Positions 45,630-54,101 of a DNA stretch of 64,000 nucleotides are shown here, one piece after another. The stretch is from contig NZ_JALGBH010000001.1 of assembly GCF_022809115.1 (NCBI RefSeq), positions 310,001-374,000 of the forward strand. Direction: 5' to 3'. The notes beneath the pieces were generated by a model. That model worked only from the letters and a program-made list of their open reading frames with translations, did not search any database and had not been told where the DNA came from. Source of the stretch: Pedobacter montanisoli. Lineage in GTDB: Bacteria; Bacteroidota; Bacteroidia; Sphingobacteriales; Sphingobacteriaceae. Every line of letters starts with the position of its first letter. Position 1 is the first letter of the stretch. A program made the position numbers and the translations under genes.

Positions 45630-46079
45630 ATGAAAGCATATTTTAAACCTTTTTTGATAATTATAGCAGGATTTATCTTTTCCTGCAAGCAAAAGCCATT
45701 AGAATTTATCAAGTTAGATCAATTCTCAAAAATTGATACGATGCCTGATAATGGGAAGCCATATTACTATAAGAAAGATGTTTACATTGTAAAAAACTAT
45801 AAAGACAATCTTCAAAATGAACGGGCTGTTGACAGCTTTGCCTATAAAAACAGAGCTAAAGATTTGGCAAATTATACAGGTTATACTATAGTGATGTACA
45901 AACACTCAGATAAAACCGATATTGATAATTTGAAGATTAACCCCAAAGATTTTGATAATTATACTTTTGATAATGATATGCTATATATATATGACTGGGG
46001 CGGTGGCACATGGTCGGGGAAAATGAAATTTAAAGGTAGAGAAACAGTGGAAGCCCAGGAAATGATACGGGAAGATTAA
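45630..46079 (+). CDS. Tandem lipoprotein paralogue, copy 3 (mosaic)
   Basis: A 149-residue lipoprotein. Its first 30 or so residues (YFKPFLIIIAGFIFSCKQK) match copy 1 almost exactly, including at the DNA level, while the rest (AVDSFAYKNRAKDLANYTGY) matches copy 2. This is a chimera made by recombination or gene conversion. It is 11 bp from copy 2 and converges on the TlpA-like gene. Confidence 0.75.
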   Translation: MKAYFKPFLIIIAGFIFSCKQKPLEFIKLDQFSKIDTMPDNGKPYYYKKDVYIVKNYKDNLQNERAVDSFAYKNRAKDLANYTGYTIVMYKHSDKTDIDNLKINPKDFDNYTFDNDMLYIYDWGGGTWSGKMKFKGRETVEAQEMIRED

Positions 46080-46090
46080 ATTACTCTCCC

Positions 46091-47209
46091 TTATCCTTCA
46101 AACAATTCCTTAATCTTTTGTTCAAACTTAAGCAGCTCGTGGTCGGTATCGTCTGAGTTGTAAAAGATCTTTCCGGCTTTATCAATAATGAGGTAACTGG
46201 GTATGGCATATACCCCAAAAGACTTTGAAATCTTAGATTTGCCCGGCGCCTGTAGTTCAGAAACATTGATCCAGTCTAACTGATGTTCCTTTATATGCTT
46301 TTTCCATAGATCTGTTTTATTATCATCGTTAAAATAGACCACTTTCAAACCCTTGCTTTTATACTGGTCGTAAATGTGTTTCAGTTTAGGCAATTGTGCT
46401 TGACAAGGGATGCACCAAGTAGCCGAAAAAGCAATGATATAAATTTGTCCCGCAAGGCTTTTGTTTGAAAAAGCTTTGCCATTAATGTCGTTCACGGTAA
46501 AGGATAGTACTTCTTTACCCGTCTTGGCTGCAGTTATGCTTTTAATAATTTCCAGGTTATCTTTTAAGATCTGCTCGCCCAGAGGCGTTGCCTGTAAAGC
46601 AGGGTCGAGCTTTTTAAGCGTAGCCAATGCAGCGGTAGAGAATGCTACAGATCGGTTAGATGCACTGATCTGGTAAAGTGTGATGAGGCTGTAATAATTA
46701 CCGGGATTTTTTTCCAAGTGGTTTAGGCTCCACATAAAAAAGTCGTTCATTTCTTTAACAGGTAATGCACGGGCTTCTTTATTACCGCTGGCTTCGCGGT
46801 ACTGCTTCATCTGATCAACAAACCTATCGGCCATGGCCTTTCTTATGGCATATCCTTTGGCCTCAAAAGCTATGATCGCCAGTTTGTTATCTACCAAGGC
46901 TATATTAAAAACATTCTTTCCGCTGTCTATTACCAGGGTCTGCTGTAGGGTTTTACCCGCTATATTCAGCCCTATGCTGGCCATATTAGAGGGCTGGCTC
47001 AGTTTAAAAACAAAGGTATTCGCACCTTTTTGTAAGGTTTGCTTTTGGCTTTGAATAAAGCTAAAGCCTTTATTATCTTGTATATTCAACTCAAGGGTTT
47101 TGCCTTCTAAATTGGCGGCAGTAATTTCAACTATAGCTTTAAACTGCGCTAAACCATTGAGGCTTATCAGCAGCAATGAGGCAGAAAGCAGGTGTTTCAG
47201 GCTGGACAT
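46091..47209 (-). CDS. TlpA-like thiol-disulfide oxidoreductase
   Basis: A 372-residue exported thioredoxin-fold protein: a signal peptide (MSSLKHLLSASLLLISLNGLA) and a Bacteroidota DUF4369-like N-terminal half. The thioredoxin module starts near 235 and has the active site TWCIPC (C266, C269). It probably reduces periplasmic disulfides. The start at 47209 gives a clean signal peptide; a -7 box at 47254-47261 lies too close to the earlier in-frame ATG at 47239. Confidence 0.87.
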   Translation of the reverse strand: MSSLKHLLSASLLLISLNGLAQFKAIVEITAANLEGKTLELNIQDNKGFSFIQSQKQTLQKGANTFVFKLSQPSNMASIGLNIAGKTLQQTLVIDSGKNVFNIALVDNKLAIIAFEAKGYAIRKAMADRFVDQMKQYREASGNKEARALPVKEMNDFFMWSLNHLEKNPGNYYSLITLYQISASNRSVAFSTAALATLKKLDPALQATPLGEQILKDNLEIIKSITAAKTGKEVLSFTVNDINGKAFSNKSLAGQIYIIAFSATWCIPCQAQLPKLKHIYDQYKSKGLKVVYFNDDNKTDLWKKHIKEHQLDWINVSELQAPGKSKISKSFGVYAIPSYLIIDKAGKIFYNSDDTDHELLKFEQKIKELFEG

Positions 47210-47253
47210 TAAGACTGGGTTTGATTTAAAAATAAGCATTGTAATTGGTAAAG

Positions 47254-47261
47254 CAAAAGTA
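47254..47261 (-). promoter_or_regulatory. Candidate -7 element for the TlpA-like gene
   Basis: The minus strand reads TACTTTTG, matching TAnnTTTG. It gives a leader of about 38 bases to the ATG at 47209, supporting that start. Confidence 0.4.
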
Positions 47262-47291
47262 GCTTTGTTTTACAATGGAATAATTTTTATT

Positions 47292-47699
47292 CTAAACCGT
47301 CTTAATTTTATTCATCTGCTCTTGTACTAAAAAAATAAACCGATGAACATCCGCATTTCTAATTCCGTTTATTTTATGAGCTATAGTTCCGCCAGAAGAA
47401 CGCACTAATATACTTTTAGAAGGCAAAAAGATGTATAAGGCCATTAACATCAGGAACAAAATAATACCTGCAATCCCTCCTTCTTGTCCTCCAGTAGCAA
47501 ATCCGCCAACCAGTATAACAACAGCTACCACAAGCGTAATGTAATTATATTTCACTTCTACTTCAATAAATGAAATTTGATTAAGATGTATAATGCGATA
47601 ATTCCCACTTGAAACCAATTGTAGGCGCTGGTTGGTTAATATGATCGCGTCATTGTCTATACTGGCTACAAGGCGTTCATTAGAAAGTAAGTCTATCAT
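47292..47699 (-). CDS. Bacterial PH-domain-like membrane protein
   Basis: A 135-residue protein with two transmembrane segments (about 57-71 and 77-92) and flanking soluble parts resembling PH-like YdbT/YcxB domains: NERLVASIDNDAIILTNQRL and FIEVEVKY. Function unknown. It is 8 bp downstream of the small secreted basic protein gene. Confidence 0.65.
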   Translation of the reverse strand: MIDLLSNERLVASIDNDAIILTNQRLQLVSSGNYRIIHLNQISFIEVEVKYNYITLVVAVVILVGGFATGGQEGGIAGIILFLMLMALYIFLPSKSILVRSSGGTIAHKINGIRNADVHRFIFLVQEQMNKIKTV

Positions 47700-47707
47700 A
47701 CTACAAC

Positions 47708-47899
47708 CTATCTTTTATGTCTTCCGTACTTGTTGCTGGTTCTGGTATTTTTATACTTACCGCCTTTATGCGAGCTGCCTTTACCACTCTGGTAATGCCC
47801 GCCATGGCTAGTAGTATGCTTACGGCCTGAGTAACGAACTTGTGCAAATGAACTTGTTGACAGGGATAGCACCAATGCTATCAATAGAAAATACTTCAT
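47708..47899 (-). CDS. Small secreted basic His/Gly-rich protein
   Basis: A 63-residue protein with a signal peptide (MKYFLLIALVLSLSTSSFA) and a mature part rich in His, Gly, Lys, Ser and Arg (SHGGHYQSGKGSSHKGGKYK). It has no known domain; metal or polyanion binding is possible. It is likely co-transcribed with the following PH-domain-like gene. Confidence 0.65.
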   Translation of the reverse strand: MKYFLLIALVLSLSTSSFAQVRYSGRKHTTSHGGHYQSGKGSSHKGGKYKNTRTSNKYGRHKR

Positions 47900-48079
47900 A
47901 GAGCGTTGCTTAATGTGAATAGTTAATTTAGTTAAACTAAAAATAGTTATCGTGTTTTAGAAAAGCAAATTATGCACAAAATCAGTTTTAAAATTTCTTG
48001 TTTTTCTTAAGTATCTCTTTCATCTATCTTAAAAATAATTAAATTGCAGCAAACGAATAATAGAACGTATTTCGTTAAA

Positions 48080-48111
48080 GAACTCAATAGGTTCGAATCC
48101 TATTGGGGGTA
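48080..48111 (+). other. tRNA 3'-end-like remnant, possible att site
   Basis: ATAGG-TTCGAAT-CCTAT folds as a canonical tRNA T-arm (5-bp stem, 7-base loop), followed by TGGGGGT and an A where the acceptor strand and discriminator would be. The 5' part of a tRNA is not found upstream. Such 3' fragments are left by integrative elements; the site lies at the outer end of the defence operon. The rest of 47900-48167 is featureless. Confidence 0.55.
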
Positions 48112-48167
48112 TAATAAATTGAACGTACAATTGGTCACAGATTCAAGCCTCGTATTCCTCCCCTATC

Positions 48168-49598
48168 TTAACTTATTAAAGGTAAATTAATACCTAATTT
48201 ATAAACTTCATGATAAGCATTTATCTCGTTATTCAGCAGATCGCCAACATTTAGACTTACTTCTGGCTCCTTATCAAGTTTGGGATAAATGATTAAACAA
48301 GGTATTTCTTTTTCTATTTTTGGCCCTTTTTCTTTCACCTTATTTAATCTAGCATAGCCCGCAACCTGTCTAATATCATTGTGTATTTGTCCGTAGTTGT
48401 ATCGAAGCTTGTATTTGGTATCTACAACTATTTTCACCTTCTTTTCAGAACTTTCATCGCAAACCAGAAAATCTAACGAATTACCATGTGTAGAAAATTG
48501 ATAGTTGAAATTATTAGCGGTTAAGTTTGAATTATCTTTTAAAAAACCAGCAAAAACATAAAGTTCAAACATTTTTGGCATATCAATCCAAAATGGCGGT
48601 GTAGAGATCTGTTCTTCCGTAGCTTTGGTAATGTTATAAGAAAATCTTTTTAGAATGTGTTGTCCTATTTTTATAGCTTCTTTATATTCTTTAAAGAAAG
48701 GGTTATATTTTAAATACTTTATCTCATGCTGATCAACTTCTGAACTGATTTTTTCGAAAGTTGGGCGTATGTAGTTAATTATCCAAGAAATATTGTTTTT
48801 ATCTTTAAAAAAGTTGACATTGTTTTCTACATATTTAGTGCAGAATAGGTATACTCGTTTCAAAAAACGATTTTCTACGGAATCTTCTCCAAAAACTTGA
48901 TACTCACATACGGTATTTGTAAGGCGATTTTTAAAAATGTTTTGCTTAATTTGCTGCCCTATCAAAATCTTTCCCTTTATCCTATTATTTAAGTTCTCTG
49001 TTATCTTGTAATAAGATTTTTTCAATCCTTTTCTAACAATATCTTGAAGCAGTTTTAAAAATTTAACAACTAAAAACGGGGTTAATAGATCTTGCCTTTG
49101 AGTAATAGGAATTTCAGTTGCTTCCCAATCAATTAATAGCAACTTATCAGTGTATTTTGCTATTTCTGTGTGAGACATGATTTCTAGAAGCATCGCAATA
49201 ATATCAACCTCTTGAACTATTTCATTTTTAGCATTTTTTGCAGCTTCTTTCTCGTAGTTCCGAATGTCTTCTTCCGAAATATCGTCATCGTCTACAGCTG
49301 CAATTGTCTCAAAAGATTTTAAAATTTCTATATTTAATTTAGGCTCAACATGAATAAAACGATCTTTGGTGAGCCAATCTATCCCTACAAAATAATCAGA
49401 TTGTAATACAACTTCTTTTTCTGAAATCTTACAATTAAAACAATAGTAATCCTTTCCTCTTTCTGTTTTAAATTTACGAGGTCTAATTTCTTCAATTAAA
49501 TGATTGTACAAGTATTCAATCTTTTGTGTATTTACAAGATTGAAATCGTCGGTTAATTTTAAGGTATGGGCAATATGTTCTTTTAAAAAGATACCCAT
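48168..49598 (-). CDS. mcrC: McrC-like nuclease subunit
   Basis: McrC is the nuclease partner of the McrB GTPase in modification-dependent restriction. The 476-residue protein keeps the PD-(D/E)xK core: FELYVF near 345, D376 in NSLDFLV and D393-x-K395 in IVVDTKYKL. The N-terminal half carries the DUF2357-like McrC region. It begins 1 bp after the mcrB stop and is the last gene of the six-gene operon. Confidence 0.88.
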   Translation of the reverse strand: MGIFLKEHIAHTLKLTDDFNLVNTQKIEYLYNHLIEEIRPRKFKTERGKDYYCFNCKISEKEVVLQSDYFVGIDWLTKDRFIHVEPKLNIEILKSFETIAAVDDDDISEEDIRNYEKEAAKNAKNEIVQEVDIIAMLLEIMSHTEIAKYTDKLLLIDWEATEIPITQRQDLLTPFLVVKFLKLLQDIVRKGLKKSYYKITENLNNRIKGKILIGQQIKQNIFKNRLTNTVCEYQVFGEDSVENRFLKRVYLFCTKYVENNVNFFKDKNNISWIINYIRPTFEKISSEVDQHEIKYLKYNPFFKEYKEAIKIGQHILKRFSYNITKATEEQISTPPFWIDMPKMFELYVFAGFLKDNSNLTANNFNYQFSTHGNSLDFLVCDESSEKKVKIVVDTKYKLRYNYGQIHNDIRQVAGYARLNKVKEKGPKIEKEIPCLIIYPKLDKEPEVSLNVGDLLNNEINAYHEVYKLGINLPLIS

Positions 49599-49599
49599 T

Positions 49600-51579
49600 T
49601 TATATCGTAAGATTTTTTATTTTTTCGACCGCTGACGGTTTGAGTACCCCATCTTTTACATATTCCATTAAAATAGGCTTAATTTCATACTCCAATCTTA
49701 GTTCCATATTTTCTGGAATTAGCAGTTGTTTTCCTTTTTCGTCTTTTTTAATGACCTGAATAAAATAAGAATGGCCTAACCAAACATCTTTAGCCTCAAA
49801 TTCATTAGACAGATAAATATCGTTATTAACGGCATTATCAGAGGTGTATTTAATTTGAGGATCAAAGTCTTTAACAAAAAGTTCTGAAACGGCCTTGAAC
49901 AAATTACTATGAAAAACTAGATCGTTATTAGTTGCTAGGTTTTCTGGTAGTACATCAACGAAAGCAAAACGTCTTCTAATCGCATAATCAATGTGGCCTA
50001 CACTTCGGTCTGCGGTATTCATGGTTCCAATAATATAGAGATTTGGAGGAAGCGTAATTTTATTACTTCCATCAACCTCATACATGCTATCAACTTCTTT
50101 ATCACGGTATTCTAACGCATATATTAATTCTCCCAAGACAGAAGACAAGTTTGCTCTATTAATTTCGTCTATTATTAAAATGTAGTTTTTTAGTGGTTCG
50201 TCTGGAATTGTTTTAACAGGATTATCTTTTATGAACTCATTATATTTGGCAACAACATTAGCATAATATGTTGCGTGAGATCGTGTTAAAGACTTAAGTG
50301 ATTTCAACTTATTGATTTCACTCCTCTCCGTAAGATTACTTTCCAGAATTTTTTCCAATTGATCAAAGTTCATATTAAGACCATTTGGATGTCCTTTCCA
50401 ATCTTCTCCCTTATATTTAAATCTCTTATCGTCTACATACCAAATATGAATAGCATCAGATATAGGGTATTTTTTATCTACAGATTCATCCAAAGATGCT
50501 ATAACATGATCTATATATCTTTGAAAATTAACCTTTAAGTCTTCTACAGGTATATTTTGCTTTTTACTTTTCGTATAATTATCAAAAGCTTTTTTTGCAA
50601 ATGCCCCTATTATTTTATTTTCAGCTTCATAACTAATTCCATCTCCATCTTCATTTGGCTTTGATGTAATACCTCTTACAAAATCTTCGTAAGTATAACT
50701 CGGATGAAACTGTACCAGCTTAATTTGATCAAGTTTTTCTTGTTTTCCTTTATTTAAATTTTGTTCTAAATAAATGTATTTTGCAATTGCAGCACTATAA
50801 GAATCATTACCTTGAGTAATAGCTCCTTCTTTTTCCCAAACTTTATCTTTATAAGCTTCAATAATTTCTTTAAAAAGTGGAATATATGGTTTACCAGTAG
50901 AAGCTAATAAACTAATCCCTGTATCAGTAATTTTATTTACCGTATAATGTACTATATTTTTTGCACTAGGAAAACCTAACCCAACGTTAATATATTTTAA
51001 GATAATTTCTTTTGTTAATGGGGCTTCAAAGTCATCAATATGATCATCGGCGAGCATTAAATCAGCAGCAACTTCTTCGGCTAACTTTGTCTTACCTGTT
51101 CCTGGAGGACCTTGTAAGATGATTTGCTTTTTGTATTTAAGCAGATTAGTACATTTCTCTATAGTCAACATTTTTTTAAAATAATTGTGATGTGAAACCA
51201 AAATACTATCCATTTTTTGCCTGATTCCTTGCTTATCAATGCCACAAATTCCCGTCTGTGTTTTAAATAAGAAGCGATCATCCAAAGGTAGTTTAACAAT
51301 ATTGGCATTATATACATACAAATCTTCACAGTAATCAATTTGTAGCTCTTCAAATTCTTCTTTATACTGAGGAAAATCAAAAACTGGTTTTCTCAGGCTA
51401 GTCGTTTTTGCTACTCCCAGCACCGTATGTCCATCAGTAAGTAAAACATTACCACCATATTGATAGTCTTTATTCTCCCAACCTATTACTATACCATATT
51501 TAACTAATAAATCAAAAAACAAGGGTTTACCCTTACTTTTACTACCCCATCTACAGCCTAACTTCCAATAGCTTTTCAT
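49600..51579 (-). CDS. mcrB: McrB-like AAA+ GTPase
   Basis: A 659-residue AAA+ NTPase: Walker A LQGPPGTGKTKLAEE at about 155-169, Walker B LIIDEINRANLSSVLGE at about 468-484, and the McrB-specific GTMNTADRSVGHIDYAIRRR near 518-537. The N-terminal 130 residues are not AAA+; their pattern (YWKLGCRWG ... IVIGW) resembles an EVE/PUA-like base-recognition module, which I rate as tentative. The target would be modified DNA. It lies 12 bp after the RES-like gene. Confidence 0.88.
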   Translation of the reverse strand: MKSYWKLGCRWGSKSKGKPLFFDLLVKYGIVIGWENKDYQYGGNVLLTDGHTVLGVAKTTSLRKPVFDFPQYKEEFEELQIDYCEDLYVYNANIVKLPLDDRFLFKTQTGICGIDKQGIRQKMDSILVSHHNYFKKMLTIEKCTNLLKYKKQIILQGPPGTGKTKLAEEVAADLMLADDHIDDFEAPLTKEIILKYINVGLGFPSAKNIVHYTVNKITDTGISLLASTGKPYIPLFKEIIEAYKDKVWEKEGAITQGNDSYSAAIAKYIYLEQNLNKGKQEKLDQIKLVQFHPSYTYEDFVRGITSKPNEDGDGISYEAENKIIGAFAKKAFDNYTKSKKQNIPVEDLKVNFQRYIDHVIASLDESVDKKYPISDAIHIWYVDDKRFKYKGEDWKGHPNGLNMNFDQLEKILESNLTERSEINKLKSLKSLTRSHATYYANVVAKYNEFIKDNPVKTIPDEPLKNYILIIDEINRANLSSVLGELIYALEYRDKEVDSMYEVDGSNKITLPPNLYIIGTMNTADRSVGHIDYAIRRRFAFVDVLPENLATNNDLVFHSNLFKAVSELFVKDFDPQIKYTSDNAVNNDIYLSNEFEAKDVWLGHSYFIQVIKKDEKGKQLLIPENMELRLEYEIKPILMEYVKDGVLKPSAVEKIKNLTI

Positions 51580-51591
51580 TTATTCATATAA

Positions 51592-52698
51592 CTAGACTGC
51601 CAAAACATCATCAACCTTTTCACTACGTAAAGCGTTATCTACAACATCAAAATCACTATGCTCATAGTTTACAGTGGGAATGTTTATATCACCTTTACCC
51701 AATATGTCTGATATTAGCTTTGGCTTAGACAAATGAAATACACTACTTAAATAACCGCAAAATCCAGACTTATTACTTCTTACGATTGGGAACACGTAAC
51801 TAAAATGGCGATGGTCATCATCTGTATCATATTTTAGTTTGGATGAAGGAAACTTAACCCCACGTATGGCATCATCATCTTTATTTGAAGCTCCAATAAA
51901 TTGCATTAATAATTGTGGGATGATATACTCTGTTTTAAAACTTGCTCCAGTTTCAATAACCCTAATTGTAGTTGTGAAATAAAGAGGAAATAGTATTAAA
52001 TATCTCAAAACATGTCTGAATTTTTCCACTAATTCTCCATCATTAGAGAATTTCAAAAAATTATAAATCGTTTGAATTTCAATTATTCTAATCAGTTTTT
52101 TTGTTTCAAATCTAGAAATATAACTTGACGCAATTTTAGGTCTACCAAGTTCTTCGTAAGATAAATATGACGTTGAGCCTAAATATATGGACGGAATGCC
52201 AGGTATACTATATCTTTGTGTTGCGCAAAAATGCCTTAAATTAAACGGGATATGAAAATTATCTTCTCTATTCTTGATACTTAAGCTTTCATCAACTCTT
52301 ATTTTATAATAGCTTTGATTTGGTTCAATATAACTAAGCGCAACATTGTTATGAAACTCTATGATGTTGTTTAAAGATGTGCTAAATCCATCGTATGCCT
52401 TATATGTAAACCCATCATAATAACTGCTAACAGAACTGTTTATAGCCTTAATAAAGGCTCGCAGCCTAGTTAATAGAGATAGGTCGCCACTACTATCTTT
52501 TTGTTCTAAAGTTCTATAAATAGAATTAAGCCTTTTACCAATGCTATAGTCTGATAAAAACTTGTAAAACTCTTCTAGCCTAGTTTCGACCAATTCTGGA
52601 AAATATTCAGAACTGTATACGGTAGGGATTTTAAAGATAGATTCTTTACTCTTGATATCTGTTACAATATCATCTAGTTCTTGAGAAGCGTTAATCAT
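51592..52698 (-). CDS. RES-domain-like protein embedded in the restriction operon
   Basis: A 368-residue protein. The N-terminal 120 residues are helical. Residues 130-185 match RES-domain proteins: YYKIRVDE (R134), FHIPFNLRHFCATQRYSIPG, then SIYLGSTSYLSYEELG with Y172 and E182/E183. RES domains are ADP-ribosyltransferase-like and the best known, RES-Xre toxins, deplete NAD+. No Xre antitoxin is adjacent. It sits 11 bp after hsdS and 12 bp before mcrB, so it is part of the operon and may be an abortive-infection effector. Activity is inference. Confidence 0.65.
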   Translation of the reverse strand: MINASQELDDIVTDIKSKESIFKIPTVYSSEYFPELVETRLEEFYKFLSDYSIGKRLNSIYRTLEQKDSSGDLSLLTRLRAFIKAINSSVSSYYDGFTYKAYDGFSTSLNNIIEFHNNVALSYIEPNQSYYKIRVDESLSIKNREDNFHIPFNLRHFCATQRYSIPGIPSIYLGSTSYLSYEELGRPKIASSYISRFETKKLIRIIEIQTIYNFLKFSNDGELVEKFRHVLRYLILFPLYFTTTIRVIETGASFKTEYIIPQLLMQFIGASNKDDDAIRGVKFPSSKLKYDTDDDHRHFSYVFPIVRSNKSGFCGYLSSVFHLSKPKLISDILGKGDINIPTVNYEHSDFDVVDNALRSEKVDDVLAV

Positions 52699-52709
52699 AT
52701 TTTGTTAAA

Positions 52710-54101
52710 TTATTTATATTGTTTATTTATTGTTTTCATTTCTAGCTCCTCCGTAACCACTTCCAATTTCTCTTCTACAATTTCATTCGCATCTCTTACT
52801 GTAATCTGCCCATTCATTAACATAGGTAACAACCAATCTCTTAAAGTCCCAAGTTCTTGATTTTGTTTAAGATTAGATTGCCTTTTCTTCTCTAATTCTT
52901 TAGCTGTAGAATTAAACTTTAATACTAGTTCTTTAGTTGGCTTAACGATATGGTAAGACTCCATAAAAGAATCAAACAAGAAGTTTTTTATACCGCTTGT
53001 TTTGCCTTCAAAGCCAAAGAAAACACCAGCATCATATAATCTTTGCCATTCCTGCTGAAAATTAAAAGCATAACTTGTGTCTTTTAAGGTTACAGCCTTA
53101 CAAAAATTAGAACAAACAACTGTTGTATCAAATCGCTCTAAAGTTTCCTTAGTCAACAAAGCAATACGTGCGGTTGATTGTGTGGGACTACCTCCAGAAA
53201 TTTCTATAATAAAATCATTATTTTCTAATTTCTTAGAAAGATTATTTTTCAAAATATAGCGTTCGGGAGCTTTAATTTCACCTTTGCCATTTAGCCCATT
53301 GATATCTGCACCACGAACACAAAATACACGTTCGCTATAATTTTCGTCGATTTCTTCTTTACCCCAATCACCTGTTTTTGTTTGTTTGACCCAATCATTA
53401 AAAACGGTTACTTCCCACCCATATGGAATTTCTCTCTTCAAAGTTGAATCATAAATCATTTTACCACCAAATGATTTATAAGGTTTGCCATCTGCATTTG
53501 GAAAATCAAACTGCACAAACCAATAATCATAAAGTGTTTTGGCCATTGCCTCTAACTCGGTATTTATTTTATTGTTCAGCTCTATTTTATTATCTAATGT
53601 GGAAAGAACAGAAGCGATTTTTTGTTGGGTTAGAATGTCGTGAACTCGTAATTCTAAACTTTTAAAATTTGTAGTGGCTTGAGCTAGTGCGGGAACGCCA
53701 ACATGATTTTTAAAGGATAATAGTTTACTTTGACCATATCGACTCTTCATTAAATAAGAAAAGTATACGGGATCTAATGATTTTTTGAACCTAACCCTAA
53801 ATTGGCTTTGAGATATAACGTATCTATCAAATTTAGAATTCTCAGGAATGTAAGCGACCTGACCTAGTGTCCCTCGGTGTGTTATCACTATATCTCCCCT
53901 TTGGGCATTTGCTTTTCCTAATTTATTCGCTTTCTCTTCGGAAACATATTTAAAACTCTCTTCAACTAGTTTATGATTGGTCAAGTTCGAACCATTCAAA
54001 ACAGGAATACCAAAATCGATGAAATTGTCAACTTTTATATCAGAACCAAAAGGTCCCATGGAAATTTCGTCAATAAAAGTAGATAGCTTAATTTCTTTCA
54101 T
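52710..54101 (-). CDS. hsdS: Type I restriction-modification specificity subunit
   Basis: HsdS sets the DNA target of the type I complex. The 463-residue protein has two target-recognition domains; the first ends at the conserved helical spacer LTQQKIASVLSTLDNKIELN near 157-176, with LYDYWFVQFDFP following. A second coiled-coil region lies near 400-430 (KELEKKRQSNLKQNQELGTL). Its start overlaps the end of hsdM by 14 bp. The target sequence cannot be predicted by eye. Confidence 0.92.
   Translation of the reverse strand: MKEIKLSTFIDEISMGPFGSDIKVDNFIDFGIPVLNGSNLTNHKLVEESFKYVSEEKANKLGKANAQRGDIVITHRGTLGQVAYIPENSKFDRYVISQSQFRVRFKKSLDPVYFSYLMKSRYGQSKLLSFKNHVGVPALAQATTNFKSLELRVHDILTQQKIASVLSTLDNKIELNNKINTELEAMAKTLYDYWFVQFDFPNADGKPYKSFGGKMIYDSTLKREIPYGWEVTVFNDWVKQTKTGDWGKEEIDENYSERVFCVRGADINGLNGKGEIKAPERYILKNNLSKKLENNDFIIEISGGSPTQSTARIALLTKETLERFDTTVVCSNFCKAVTLKDTSYAFNFQQEWQRLYDAGVFFGFEGKTSGIKNFLFDSFMESYHIVKPTKELVLKFNSTAKELEKKRQSNLKQNQELGTLRDWLLPMLMNGQITVRDANEIVEEKLEVVTEELEMKTINKQYK

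Noticed and set aside
48080..48111. A complete tRNA gene
   Set aside because: Only the T-arm and 3' acceptor part are present; no D-arm, anticodon arm or 5' acceptor strand was found upstream.
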